NCBI GenBank assembly: GCA_900768635.1
Contig: CAAGDP010000034.1
Location: 1 to 57,540 of the forward strand
Origin: Enterobacterales bacterium
GTDB taxonomy: Bacteria; Pseudomonadota; Gammaproteobacteria; Enterobacterales; Succinivibrionaceae
Direction: 5' to 3'
Length of the DNA: 57,540 nucleotides
The notes beneath the pieces were generated by a model, which worked only from the letters and a program-made list of their open reading frames with translations, ran no database searches and was not told the origin of the DNA. The position numbers and the translations under genes were made by a program. This document shows positions 45,312-54,673 of the stretch, in pieces (the stretch's first letter is position 1; the number at the start of each line of letters is the position of its first letter).

Positions 45312-45338
45312 TCTTCTGTTATTCAATACTGAAATCCA

Positions 45339-45391
45339 TTATGGACGGTTACCAACAAAGACAACCATAACCTTATCATTACCTTTTTCAC
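45339..45391 (-). pseudogene. Duplicated 3' fragment of the alpha-amylase gene
   Basis: Seventeen codons plus two bases, identical to the end of the amylase gene (ending VMVVFVGNRP and a stop), are left in copy 1 of the direct repeat. They have no start. They show the ancestral junction between amylase and the SpmAB-like gene. Confidence 0.85.
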
Positions 45392-45408
45392 TCTATCAGC
45401 TAACAACC

Positions 45409-48400
45409 CTATTTATTCATAATATTAAGAAGATCTTGGTACGATTTTATCTGTCCATATCTTACATTACCATTAGATAAGCTGTTAAACAGTTTTTCTG
45501 CACATTGAATTTTTGATTTTTCTATCGAATTTAATTCCAAACTACTCATAGAGCCCTTTGTTTCCGCAACAAAGAAAATATACTTCACAGTACCTTCATT
45601 AAAAGCTATTGCCCAATCTGGCGCATAGTTTCCTACGGGAGTTGGAATTTGAAAACTCTTTGGTAGCTTTGCATACACACATACTTCATCAGCAATATCT
45701 AATTTTTCAACAAACGTCCTTTCAACACTTTTACCATCAGTAGCATATCCATCTGTAACAACATAATCTTGAACACACTTTTTTGCTTCGAACGCTTTAG
45801 TGTAATCCAAATTTTTGTTTGCAGTAAATATCGAGCTATCATAAACACCATCAGTCTGATTGTAAGATATGCAATTAACAATCGTAGTAGATTTTTGTTC
45901 TTCTATCAGCTTGATAGCCTTGGAGATGAATTCTTCAGGATTGTTTTTAAACATATCAAATGTTTCTTTCCTAATGCCTTTCAAGATCTTAGCAACCGTT
46001 TTTCTTGTTAGTGTGGTTCCTGTTGCAATTTTTCCGATAAGATCATATTTAACTGAGCTACCGCAACACCTTTCTAGAACGAAAGTTTTATCACTTTGCG
46101 TAGTAAAAGCTACACCTCTTTGTACATTGTCTATTGTCCAATCTTTTCCTTGTTCGCCAGATGTAACTTTATATTGAAGTTTGGCAACAAACATTTTTTC
46201 ATCAATGTACTCAATTGCTTTTTTTATTAACTCATCACTTTTAAAATCAACAGTGTATACATACTTGTGATTGATGTAATCCCAAAGTTCTTTAAATTCT
46301 TTCTTATAAAAATTATCATTAAGTTTATTTTCTGAAATTTTAGTTTCACGTCCATCCTTAATCATGCTCTTCAGAATTCGTTCATCGTAAATTCCCTGAA
46401 TAAGTTGATGAACCTCTTTTGACATTACTGTGCAACTTTCTGGTACAGGAGCTAATGTCCCATTAGCTAAAGCCGAACGATAAATATCACTTATATGATC
46501 ATTATTATCAATGTAATGATTCATAGCAAGATATCTGTAAATATCCTTTGCTTGCTTACTGTTAATTGCTATCTTTTGATCATCGACCATAACAATTTTA
46601 TTTGTAAAAAATTCTATAGAAGCCTCTGTTGGACGCTCATAAAGATCTTCACTTATCCCTTTCTGAAGATCTGTAACAAATTCTTTATAACCGTCACTAG
46701 CAATAACAGTTAATTGATTAATCTCATGAACTTGATTTCCAAGTAAATCAGCATCCATTCGATCACCTTTCTGATTCACGCAAAGACGGAGTCCCCGCCC
46801 GACCTCCTGACGTTTTTGCGTTGCAGAACTTCCTCCATGTTTTAATGTACAGATTTGAAAAACATTAGGATTATCCCATCCCTCACGGAGCGCAGAATGA
46901 GAAAAAATAAACCGAACAGGATTGCTTAAAGAGAGCAATTTTTCCTTATCCTTAAGAATTAAATCATATGCAGAAATATCATCACTTTCATCGCTACCAC
47001 GTTTTACTGAACTATCAATTTTTCTGCCCTTTTTATCTATACTGAAATAGCCTGCATGTGTATTTGTTACGTTAATTTCACTAAGATACCTTCCATAAGG
47101 GCTATTAGAGCATAGCTCCTGATATTCATTCAAAAGATCCAAGTATTCCTGCTCAAACACTTCACCATATTCAGAATTTAGCTCGTTACCATGCTCATCG
47201 TACTTTCTATATTTAGCAACTTCATCAATAAAAAACAAAGATAACACCTTAATTCCTTTGTCGAAAAGAGTCTTTTCTTTCTCAAAATGAGAGCGAATAG
47301 TTTCACGGATTTGAACTCTTCGTAAATCAGCTTCGGAAATATCACCAACAACTTCTCCAACACGGATAACTTTCCCGTTGGTAAATGTTACAATACGATT
47401 TATAGGATCAATCTCATTTAGATTATAGCCTTTGTATTGCTCCATATTTTTAGATATGAAATACAAATCATCGCCTACTCCTACAATACGGGTTTCCCTA
47501 TTGATAGACTTACTATAGGATATTTCAAGTTCAAGCCTTGCTTTGGGAGGCTTATTTGGAGAAATTACAATCTGCTCTAAAAACAGATAACTATCTGTTC
47601 CTCTTAAATTTTTAATATCAAACCCCTTTACTTCGATGGATTTAACAAGTTTATTCTGATAAGCATCCATTGCATCAAGCACATAAACCAAATCATGATG
47701 TTGCTTGTGTGTCGCCGAGTAATTTAGGCAAAAGAGAGGATTAAAAAATTTCAAAGCATTTTGCGTTGCCTTTCCGCCCATCTTCTGGGGTTCATCCATA
47801 ATAATAATGGGGTTATTTGCAGCAATAACATCTATTGGTCTGCGACTACCAAATTCATCCCTTTCTGTAAAAATAATTCTAGCCGCTTCATTTCCTTTTC
47901 TCCCATTAACACTCTTATCCTTATTTAAGGATGTATTAAAAGCTTGAGTATTAATAATCATTACATTGACATTAGCACTTTGACTAAATTGATCGATATC
48001 ATCTAGTCGATTGGAGTCATAGATAAAAAAACGAGCCTTTTTACCATAATATTCCATGAAATGGTCTTCCATGGTATTAAAACTTTTCCACACACCTTCT
48101 CTGATGGCAACTGATGGTACAACAACAATGAATTTACTCCATCCATACAACTTGTTTAATTCAAACATAGTTTTAATGTACACATATGTTTTACCCGTGC
48201 CAGTTTCCATTTCAACATCTAATGAACAAACTCCTAACCCATTTGATAACAAAGCTTCTGAAAGTTTAATATTGTTCAATTCCTGAATCTTATGAATATT
48301 GTTAAGAATCTGCTCACTAGAAAGAACTACCTTAGCATTGGCATAACCGGTATAAACAGAATCATCGAAAAGCAAATTCTCATATTTTGTATCCTCTACA

Positions 48401-48528
48401 GTTTTACCAACATCCCTTCGATATGTGTAGAAATCATATTTCTGCTGTCCAGAAAAGACATTAACAACACTTTGGACGGCTTCGGTCTGATAGGGCTGAA
48501 TTGTAAATTTAAATTTCATATCTGACAT
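45409..48528 (-). CDS. res: Type III restriction endonuclease subunit Res
   Basis: This 1039-residue subunit acts with Mod to cleave DNA carrying oppositely oriented recognition sites, using ATP-driven communication. The helicase core shows Walker A ETGTGKTYVY near residue 111 and a DExx motif MDEPQKMGG near 243. SATHK lies near 273 and motif VI QEVGRGLRL near 582. The C-terminal nuclease has PDWAIAF near 969 and VAETKGS near 988, the PD-(D/E)XK pattern. The frame is complete. Its ATG overlaps the mod stop by one base (TAATG). Composition is AT-rich, unlike the surrounding genes, consistent with acquisition. Confidence 0.96.
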   Translation of the reverse strand: MSDMKFKFTIQPYQTEAVQSVVNVFSGQQKYDFYTYRRDVGKTVEDTKYENLLFDDSVYTGYANAKVVLSSEQILNNIHKIQELNNIKLSEALLSNGLGVCSLDVEMETGTGKTYVYIKTMFELNKLYGWSKFIVVVPSVAIREGVWKSFNTMEDHFMEYYGKKARFFIYDSNRLDDIDQFSQSANVNVMIINTQAFNTSLNKDKSVNGRKGNEAARIIFTERDEFGSRRPIDVIAANNPIIIMDEPQKMGGKATQNALKFFNPLFCLNYSATHKQHHDLVYVLDAMDAYQNKLVKSIEVKGFDIKNLRGTDSYLFLEQIVISPNKPPKARLELEISYSKSINRETRIVGVGDDLYFISKNMEQYKGYNLNEIDPINRIVTFTNGKVIRVGEVVGDISEADLRRVQIRETIRSHFEKEKTLFDKGIKVLSLFFIDEVAKYRKYDEHGNELNSEYGEVFEQEYLDLLNEYQELCSNSPYGRYLSEINVTNTHAGYFSIDKKGRKIDSSVKRGSDESDDISAYDLILKDKEKLLSLSNPVRFIFSHSALREGWDNPNVFQICTLKHGGSSATQKRQEVGRGLRLCVNQKGDRMDADLLGNQVHEINQLTVIASDGYKEFVTDLQKGISEDLYERPTEASIEFFTNKIVMVDDQKIAINSKQAKDIYRYLAMNHYIDNNDHISDIYRSALANGTLAPVPESCTVMSKEVHQLIQGIYDERILKSMIKDGRETKISENKLNDNFYKKEFKELWDYINHKYVYTVDFKSDELIKKAIEYIDEKMFVAKLQYKVTSGEQGKDWTIDNVQRGVAFTTQSDKTFVLERCCGSSVKYDLIGKIATGTTLTRKTVAKILKGIRKETFDMFKNNPEEFISKAIKLIEEQKSTTIVNCISYNQTDGVYDSSIFTANKNLDYTKAFEAKKCVQDYVVTDGYATDGKSVERTFVEKLDIADEVCVYAKLPKSFQIPTPVGNYAPDWAIAFNEGTVKYIFFVAETKGSMSSLELNSIEKSKIQCAEKLFNSLSNGNVRYGQIKSYQDLLNIMNK

Positions 48529-50366
48529 TACAATACCTTCCTTACTGTTTCAGGACTACAAGCTTCAAAAATCTGATCAAAGTTAGTAGCGACGCTATCA
48601 CTTGCAATACCACTATCTCTAAAAACAGCATAACGAGGTTCTCTTTGAGCAATAGCCTTCACTGTTTCTTCTGTAATATAATCATCGAAACATGCTATTA
48701 AAAAGCCATCTGCTACTGAAAAAACTTTCTTTTCACCTATTATTATTTCTTCAATTTTTGATGATAGTAACACACCTAGATCTAACATCACTTGGAATAG
48801 TAAATCTTCAGCTGTTCGATCTTCCTTTATGTTGTCAGCGAACATTTCAATCTGACCTTGAACATAATCTTCTGGATTATAATAAACGTCCTTCATATTC
48901 GAAGAATCAACTCTGAATACACGGAACCCGATATCTATATCCGTATCAGGATTTTCATCCATAATTTTCTTTCCTGCACGTCGGATGCGTTCTTCACCTA
49001 GATCACAGATGGTTTTAAAACCAGCTTTATAGGCTTCCGAGTATTCAGAACAATTCTCTGGCAACTGAACTAGTATAAACTTTCTCTTTCCATCATCGTC
49101 TAAATTCATATTCATTACAGCTTGTGCCGCAGTTCCAGAACCTGAAAAAAAATCCAATATAATTGCATCTTGATCTTTTTTACAAATCATATTTACTATA
49201 TGTTCTATTAACGAATAAGGCTTTGAATAATCGAAACATTTTTCAAGTTCCAAATTTGAAAGGTCCTTTGCTGCAGTCTCATTAGTACCGATCCCTACTT
49301 TTTTATTTAGTTCAATGTTTAAAAAATTATTAGGAGTCTTAAAAGAATTCTCTAGATTTTTTCTTTGAAATCTTATAGAGAACTTATTCGTCTTAACAAC
49401 AAAAAAAGTACCTTTTGTAACTTCTTCATTAAGAGTACTTTGTTCCCACTTAAATTCCCCAGCAAACCTTACAGGGTTTACATTTCTTCCATCCATAATA
49501 TGTAATTCATCTAACAATTCCACACTATCTTTCATTCCAGGTTCGACTATACCATTTTCTATAAAGTTAAAATGTATACTTTTAGAAGGAAATAAGAGTG
49601 TTTTGGATGGGTTTCCCGCATTCAATAAAGGAGCATCACCACCATCTAATGGCGCTCCATAATATTTTATAGACCCTAATTTTTTTTCATACGCTAAAAC
49701 ATATTCTACTGTTTTTCTACACTTGCAGGAGAGAGCAGGAGGGGTCGATGTTTTTGTCCACACAAAAGTAGCAGCATGATTTTTTTCGCCAAAAATCTCG
49801 TTACAAACCTTCTGAAGATTACTAACCTCATTATCATCAATACTAATAAAAACGACCCCATCATCAGAAAGCAAATCCTTTGCAATTTTCAGCCGTGGAT
49901 AAATCATATTTAGCCAATCTGTGTGAAATCTTCCATTGGTCTCAAGATTTTGAACTAATCGATTACCTTCATCATCAGTTTGACCACTTATATCCTTAAA
50001 GTCTTCTGTAGACTGAGTAAAATCATCTTCATAAATGAAATCATTACCAGTATTATAAGGTGGATCAATATAAATCATCTTGACCTTACCCAAATACGTT
50101 TCCTGAAGCAACTTCAATGCATCAAGATTATCACCTTCTATATATATATTCTCTGTGTCAATGCAACCTTGAGTGCCATTTTTCCCAACAGATTTTTCAC
50201 GACATAGTCTTAATGTTTTATTGATCGGTTGATTTGCTAAAACAATCGACTTTTTCTTATCTGGCCAGGTAAACTGGTATCGTTCTCCCCCCTGCAATAA
50301 CAGTGCCAGATATTTCCTGTTGAAGAATGTCCGCATCAATAGCACGAACAACTTCTCCATTTTCAT
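48528..50366 (-). CDS. mod: Type III DNA methyltransferase subunit Mod (main frame)
   Basis: This 612-codon frame holds nearly the whole N6-adenine methyltransferase. Catalytic DPPY (IYIDPPYNTGND) lies near residue 101 and the SAM motif LDFFSGSGTAAQAV near 404, so the order is that of beta-class enzymes. The target-recognition region lies between. The true N-terminus lies in another frame (50257-50460); the two meet at six G (50287-50292). The first 25 or so residues of this frame before QGGERYQFTW are out-of-frame sequence and do not resemble Mod. An ATG at 50366 could still give a shortened protein. Confidence 0.9.
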   Translation of the reverse strand: MKMEKLFVLLMRTFFNRKYLALLLQGGERYQFTWPDKKKSIVLANQPINKTLRLCREKSVGKNGTQGCIDTENIYIEGDNLDALKLLQETYLGKVKMIYIDPPYNTGNDFIYEDDFTQSTEDFKDISGQTDDEGNRLVQNLETNGRFHTDWLNMIYPRLKIAKDLLSDDGVVFISIDDNEVSNLQKVCNEIFGEKNHAATFVWTKTSTPPALSCKCRKTVEYVLAYEKKLGSIKYYGAPLDGGDAPLLNAGNPSKTLLFPSKSIHFNFIENGIVEPGMKDSVELLDELHIMDGRNVNPVRFAGEFKWEQSTLNEEVTKGTFFVVKTNKFSIRFQRKNLENSFKTPNNFLNIELNKKVGIGTNETAAKDLSNLELEKCFDYSKPYSLIEHIVNMICKKDQDAIILDFFSGSGTAAQAVMNMNLDDDGKRKFILVQLPENCSEYSEAYKAGFKTICDLGEERIRRAGKKIMDENPDTDIDIGFRVFRVDSSNMKDVYYNPEDYVQGQIEMFADNIKEDRTAEDLLFQVMLDLGVLLSSKIEEIIIGEKKVFSVADGFLIACFDDYITEETVKAIAQREPRYAVFRDSGIASDSVATNFDQIFEACSPETVRKVL

Positions 50367-50460
50367 TAATAGTTTCTGTTACAGCATTAGGAAACATGGT
50401 CACCAATTTTTTATAATTTTCATCAGCTAAATTAGTAGTATGCATCTTAAGCCTATCCAT
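50257..50460 (-). pseudogene. mod: N-terminal part of Mod, frameshifted
   Basis: This frame starts MDRLKMHTTNLADENYKKL and reads FPNAVTETINENGE and AIDADILQQEISG, the classical start of type III Mod proteins. After residue A56 (codon ends before the G-run) it continues RTIPVYLAR and stops. Removing one G from the six at 50287-50292 joins it to the main frame as AGGERYQFTWPDKK, giving about 643 residues. The ribosome site GGAG lies about ten bases upstream of the ATG. As assembled, mod is OFF or mis-started. Confidence 0.88.
50287..50292 (-). repeat. G6 homopolymer at the mod frameshift
   Basis: Six G on the coding strand (C on the plus strand) lie at codons 57-58 of mod. Five G would give one open frame. 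Six is short for a phase-variation tract, so slippage, a fixed mutation or a sequencing error are all possible. Confidence 0.9.
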
Positions 50461-50479
50461 ACTTTAAGATCTCCAATTC

Positions 50480-50507
50480 TTGATACTCTCACTCTACAAA
50501 ACGTCAA
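50480..50507 (-). promoter_or_regulatory. Candidate promoter of mod-res
   Basis: A minus-strand TTGACG (50502-50507) and TATCAA (50480-50485) are separated by 16 bp and lie close to the mod ATG. Bases 50508-50773 hold no gene that I can support. They are AT-rich and contain a small dyad (AACTCT/AGAGTT near 50713-50730). Confidence 0.4.
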
Positions 50508-50773
50508 ATCACATTCCAAGCGTGTAATTTTTCTTTGCTTCAAATTCAAGCTTTTCTATTAATCTTTATGACTCAACGTTTCTTTATACTATGCAAATTT
50601 TCAGTGAAATAACGCATTATTTTCTTCTATAGAAACATTATGCGACCCATGTAACTTCCAATCGTATATTTAATGAGAGACTAGAAAGCAAAAAAACGAA
50701 AATTTTCACCAACTCTGGTTATAGAGTTAATTTCTCTACGATCTACCTATAATTCTTACACTTACAAGCATTC

Positions 50774-50882
50774 TAAAAAAATGCAACTCCTGAGAGTTGC
50801 ATTCTTCTGTTATTCAATACTGAAATCCATTATGGACGGTTACCAACAAAGACAACCATAACCTTATCATTACCTTTTTCAC
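50774..50882. repeat. Direct repeat, copy 2 (109 bp), flanking the RM operon
   Basis: This copy is identical to 45283-45391. Here it is in its native context, spanning the amylase terminator and the last 17 codons of the intact amylase gene. Confidence 0.95.
50775..50802 (-). terminator. Rho-independent terminator of the amylase gene
   Basis: A 9-bp stem, ATGCAACTC/GAGTTGCAT (50781-50802), with a CTGA loop is followed on the minus strand by seven T, about 27 bases past the amylase stop. Confidence 0.9.
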
Positions 50883-53004
50883 GAACAAAGGCATAGTATG
50901 GACTCTTAGCATTGCTGATCTGCCGGTGAGAACCTTCTGCCACAGCAGGATGATTCAGACGGAAGTGGTTAAGTTTACTCCAATGCTGGAACAGATCACG
51001 ATATTCCGGCTTTCTTAAATCATCCCAGTTCATATCGGAACGCAACGCCTGATCCGGATATCCACCATCCGGCATTAAGCCTCTTCCTGATTCATCACCA
51101 TAGTAAATCTGGACCTGACCTGGCAACATTAACAAACCGTTGGCAGCTCTCTTCTGTAATCCGAAATCCTTGAAATCACCCCAGAAAAGCTTGGTATCGT
51201 GAGATGAAATGTAGCTCAAGGCATTAAAGGTTGGATCACTGTTAATACGCTTGGCGTAGTTTGTATAAGTATAATCAGCATCAGCAAAACACTGAGCAAA
51301 CTGCAGAGACATCTTCTGATAATCGAAGTTGATAAGAGAATCAAAGCCGTTATCATAGTACAGTGCATTTCTGGTCAGACCATGATCCCATACCTCTCCT
51401 ACCATAAAGAGTGATGAGTCATCCAGCTTCTCAGAAGGATTTTCCTTCTTCCAGGCTTCCAGGGCAGATCCTGCAGAATCCCGGAGTTTTTTCCAGCCTT
51501 CAGCCTGAATATGCTTTGCAGTATCACAACGAAGACCGTCAATACCGAAATTTCTCACCCAGTAAGTATGCCAGCTCACCAGATAATCAAGAACGGTAGC
51601 ATTCGGCAAATCTTTGGCACGGGTATCCTTTTTATTCTTCAGGAACTTCGGTAATGAAACAAATTCCTTGGATTCAGTTATGAAGTCCGGTAATCCGCCT
51701 ACCGCCATATTCTGATCATCAGTTCCCGGAGACTGATGATGAGGGAAACCGGCACGAATCCATTTATTACCCCACCAGTCAAGCCATCCGGCACTGTTGT
51801 AATTAATGAACTGAGAGTATCCCTGCCAGTTAGCCATATTCTTTGGCTTGTAATCAGCCCAGCGGTCAGGTAATGAGGAAGTGTTCTTGGTGACACTTTC
51901 CAGGCCGAAATCCTGTAAGTCAGCCAATGTAGCATAGCCTGCGTGATTCATAACCGTATCAACTACCAGACGGATCCCTCTCTTATGACATTCCTTAACT
52001 AGATTTCGCAAATCTTCATCAGTACCAAAGTTAGGATCAAGACGGGTAAAATCCGCAGCCCAGTAACCATGATAGCCGTAGAACGGGAAGGAATGATTTT
52101 CATCACCACCGCCTACATAACCATGAGACTGCTCTACCATTGGTGTTATCCAAAGAGCATTTACGCCAAGTTGCTTCAGATAATCCAGCTTCTGAATAAT
52201 ACCTTTGAAATCACCACCATGGAATGTACCAATTTCATCCTTGCCATCCTTCTGTCTGCCAAAGGAGTTATCATTGGATTTATCCCCGTTATTGAAACGG
52301 TCAGTCAACAGGAAATATACAATGGCATTATCCCAGGAGAATGGTTTTTGTGTACGGCTCTCTTCTGTTGCTGGCTCTAAAAGTACCAGGCCTTCTGAAC
52401 GTGCATCCGGAACAATACGAACCTTACCTTTGGTTACCTTGGCCAATGCACCGGAATAAGCATCCCGGAGCATGGTTCCTTCCGGCCAGGTGCCGGCTAC
52501 GTCCACATTAACCACGCCACCTTTATATGTCAGGCACTTGACCTTTGGAACTTCACGCTTAATGGTAACTTCACCGCCGGTAGCTCTTAATACTTTAACA
52601 GTAGGAGTCTTGGGATTAAACATACTTATGGTGAAAGTATAGTTACCAGGAAGCAGGATCTTAAGAGGAACAGACTTGTTTTTAGCACAGGTGGCCATTT
52701 TAAAGTTCTTTCCAAAAGTCAGTCTTCCGGCTTCGGATACATCAGGAGCAAAAGATCCATCACAGGTTTTGTTCTGATCTGCCAGCATAATACTGTGCTC
52801 ACCTTTATCCAGTGATACTGTGGCCTCGAAAAGATAGTTCATGCTCCCGCTTTTTTTGAATTCAGCAGAGCTTACCATCTTACCATCCACATAAACATAA
52901 ACGGGATTTTTAAATTCATACTCAGTAGCTGCTTGGGAAACTTGTCCAACGGTAGCAAGAACAGCTAATAGAGACGCTGCAGCGCTTAACTTAAACTTAC
53001 TCAT
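50830..53004 (-). CDS. Exported alpha-amylase (GH13, MalS-like)
   Basis: This 724-residue protein cuts alpha-1,4-glucan chains. It has a signal peptide ending near VSQA (residue 26), a beta-rich N-terminal domain to about residue 215, then a GH13 barrel. The four conserved regions are visible: VVDTVMNHAG near 347, GIDGLRCDTAKHI near 492 (nucleophile Asp), FMVGEVWD near 535 (acid/base Glu), and ISSHDTKLF near 600. Layout and the VMVVFVG-type end resemble periplasmic MalS of enterobacteria, so periplasmic or secreted maltodextrin use is likely. The frame is intact even though its 3' end was duplicated by the RM insertion. Confidence 0.93.
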   Translation of the reverse strand: MSKFKLSAAASLLAVLATVGQVSQAATEYEFKNPVYVYVDGKMVSSAEFKKSGSMNYLFEATVSLDKGEHSIMLADQNKTCDGSFAPDVSEAGRLTFGKNFKMATCAKNKSVPLKILLPGNYTFTISMFNPKTPTVKVLRATGGEVTIKREVPKVKCLTYKGGVVNVDVAGTWPEGTMLRDAYSGALAKVTKGKVRIVPDARSEGLVLLEPATEESRTQKPFSWDNAIVYFLLTDRFNNGDKSNDNSFGRQKDGKDEIGTFHGGDFKGIIQKLDYLKQLGVNALWITPMVEQSHGYVGGGDENHSFPFYGYHGYWAADFTRLDPNFGTDEDLRNLVKECHKRGIRLVVDTVMNHAGYATLADLQDFGLESVTKNTSSLPDRWADYKPKNMANWQGYSQFINYNSAGWLDWWGNKWIRAGFPHHQSPGTDDQNMAVGGLPDFITESKEFVSLPKFLKNKKDTRAKDLPNATVLDYLVSWHTYWVRNFGIDGLRCDTAKHIQAEGWKKLRDSAGSALEAWKKENPSEKLDDSSLFMVGEVWDHGLTRNALYYDNGFDSLINFDYQKMSLQFAQCFADADYTYTNYAKRINSDPTFNALSYISSHDTKLFWGDFKDFGLQKRAANGLLMLPGQVQIYYGDESGRGLMPDGGYPDQALRSDMNWDDLRKPEYRDLFQHWSKLNHFRLNHPAVAEGSHRQISNAKSPYYAFVREKGNDKVMVVFVGNRP

Positions 53005-53391
53005 AAAAGATCCTGAACATAACTATTAAAGAAAACTACTAATTATCACTCGTGAACTCATAAGAATATAATAATATTATGCAGATCATTCTAGTATAAG
53101 TTACTGTTCATACAGATAAAAATCCTGATTTTATATGTAAAAATTTGGGCTAGCACAAACTATTTAGAGGATCACTTAATTGTTCAAATTAGTATAATAT
53201 CCAGCTGAAATAAAATATCTTCAGACATCAAGAGCATAAAAATGGATATAATTACCCGTTTATGACAAAAAATCACCGGATCCCGGTAGTATAGATACAA
53301 GCAGTTCAACAACATTCAGATACATATAAATACAAAAGAAAAACTCCATCCTGCTAAAAAAGCTTAGGGTATTTCAGGGCAAAATAAATTT
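53005..53391. other. Divergent promoter region between amylase and L,D-transpeptidase genes
   Basis: This AT-rich gap has several TATAAT-like boxes (for example plus-strand TATAAT near 53194) but no -35 I trust. A short dyad, TCAC-TC-GTGA, lies near 53046-53055. I found no gene in it and no MalT or CRP site that I would assert. Confidence 0.4.
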
Positions 53392-54207
53392 ATGAAAAAA
53401 TTTCTATTAGCATTCCTTGTTATCAGTTTTTTTACACCCTACACGGTTGTGGACGGTAAAACGCTTATTATCAGAAGAGGACAGACCATTACCGCGGAGT
53501 CTACCCTTTCTCCGGAAAAGCAGGAACTGTATCGCAAAAACCGGGAAATGGTTCAGCGTAAAAAGGAACTTGAAGAATTTTTTATGAAAATAGGATATCC
53601 GGCTGATAAGGCTAAAAGCACAGCATGGGATGTTTCCCATATGAATAAAGATGATCAGAAAAAATTCCTGGAAGAGGAAAATCGCCGGTATGAAGAGCAA
53701 AAAACAAGTCGCTTAGAAGTACATTATCCCGACGTGGAAAAAACAACACGGGCAATAGATTTGGTAATAGTTCGAAAAAAGAAGCATCAGATGGAGCTAA
53801 TCAAAGACAACCGTGTATTCAAAAAATATGTTATTGCTCTGGGGAAATCTCCTGTAGGACATAAACAGCATCGGGGAGATAATAAGACTCCTGAAGGAAA
53901 TTACACGTTGGATTACAAAAAACCCACATCCACCTATTCACTGTCAGTTCATATCTCCTACCCTAACGAACAGGATCTGAAAAATGCACGGCGGGATAAC
54001 CGGGATCCCGGTGGAATGATTATGATCCACGGTCAGCCTAATCATATAGGCTACTCCAAAGACACTGATGATAACGGGGATGTAAATGTAAGTAAATTTG
54101 TCCAGCCTTATAACTGGACAAATGGATGTATTGCTCTTCTGAATGCCGATATGGCAGAATTTTACAATCTGGTAGAGCCGGGAACTCCCATCAGAATACT
54201 TCCGTAA
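53392..54207 (+). CDS. Exported L,D-transpeptidase-family (YkuD) protein
   Basis: This 271-residue protein has a signal peptide (about residues 1-22) and a charged helical stretch (about 45-115). A YkuD domain spans about 122-271. The catalytic signature is MIHGQPN near 213 and WTNGCIALLNADM near 242, with Cys nucleophile near 246. It resembles YafK-like proteins (DpaA/LdtF), which act on meso-DAP-containing peptidoglycan or on lipoprotein attachment. This fits the meso-DAP-type MurE in the window. It may either form or cut cross-links. It converges on sspB. Confidence 0.88.
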   Translation: MKKFLLAFLVISFFTPYTVVDGKTLIIRRGQTITAESTLSPEKQELYRKNREMVQRKKELEEFFMKIGYPADKAKSTAWDVSHMNKDDQKKFLEEENRRYEEQKTSRLEVHYPDVEKTTRAIDLVIVRKKKHQMELIKDNRVFKKYVIALGKSPVGHKQHRGDNKTPEGNYTLDYKKPTSTYSLSVHISYPNEQDLKNARRDNRDPGGMIMIHGQPNHIGYSKDTDDNGDVNVSKFVQPYNWTNGCIALLNADMAEFYNLVEPGTPIRILP

Positions 54208-54220
54208 ACCGAGAAAAACT

Positions 54221-54667
54221 CTATTCCACAAACTTGAGATGAGACCGCTTATTCTGGGGTTTTCTCTTAGTCGCAACAGAACCCTGCGATTTTTCAGCTT
54301 TTCTCTTTGCATCCTTATAACAAGGTTCTTCCGGGAAAACAAACTTTAACACCGGATTACCCTTATCGTAGCCAAACAATGCCAGAATTGCTCCGAAAGG
54401 AATGTAAAGATCTTTTGCCACACCGCCAAAACGAGCCTGAAAAGACAGAGCTTCTTTTTCTATGGAAAAACTTCCCACAGCTCTTGGTGTTATATTCAGA
54501 ATAAAAGCATTCGATCCTGGTTGAACAGATTGATCACACTCATCAGGAACATCCAAGCCCCGATCCTTCCAAGAGACATCTACCAGAATATAAACATCAA
54601 TACCGTGTTCCAATATATAGTTGTAATAAGCTCTGAACAGATGAGGTCTAAGAGGTATGTAATCCAT
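54221..54667 (-). CDS. sspB: ClpXP adaptor SspB
   Basis: SspB delivers ssrA-tagged peptides to ClpXP. The 148-residue protein has the N-terminal peptide-binding domain (LRPHLFRAYYNYILEHG near residue 6; FSIEKEALSFQARFGG near 67; IPFGAILALFGYD near 88). A flexible, Lys-rich linker follows. The tail, RSHLKFVE, matches the position of the ClpX-binding peptide. It starts six bases after sspA, the usual pair. Confidence 0.95.
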   Translation of the reverse strand: MDYIPLRPHLFRAYYNYILEHGIDVYILVDVSWKDRGLDVPDECDQSVQPGSNAFILNITPRAVGSFSIEKEALSFQARFGGVAKDLYIPFGAILALFGYDKGNPVLKFVFPEEPCYKDAKRKAEKSQGSVATKRKPQNKRSHLKFVE

Positions 54668-54673
54668 AAAAAT

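Larger units (their letters stand above)
45283..45391. repeat. Direct repeat, copy 1 (109 bp), flanking the RM operon
   Basis: This copy is identical over 109 bases to 50774-50882. It contains the terminator hairpin and the last codons of the alpha-amylase gene. Bases on either side differ, so the ends are sharp. It marks the far end of the inserted restriction-modification unit. Confidence 0.95.
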
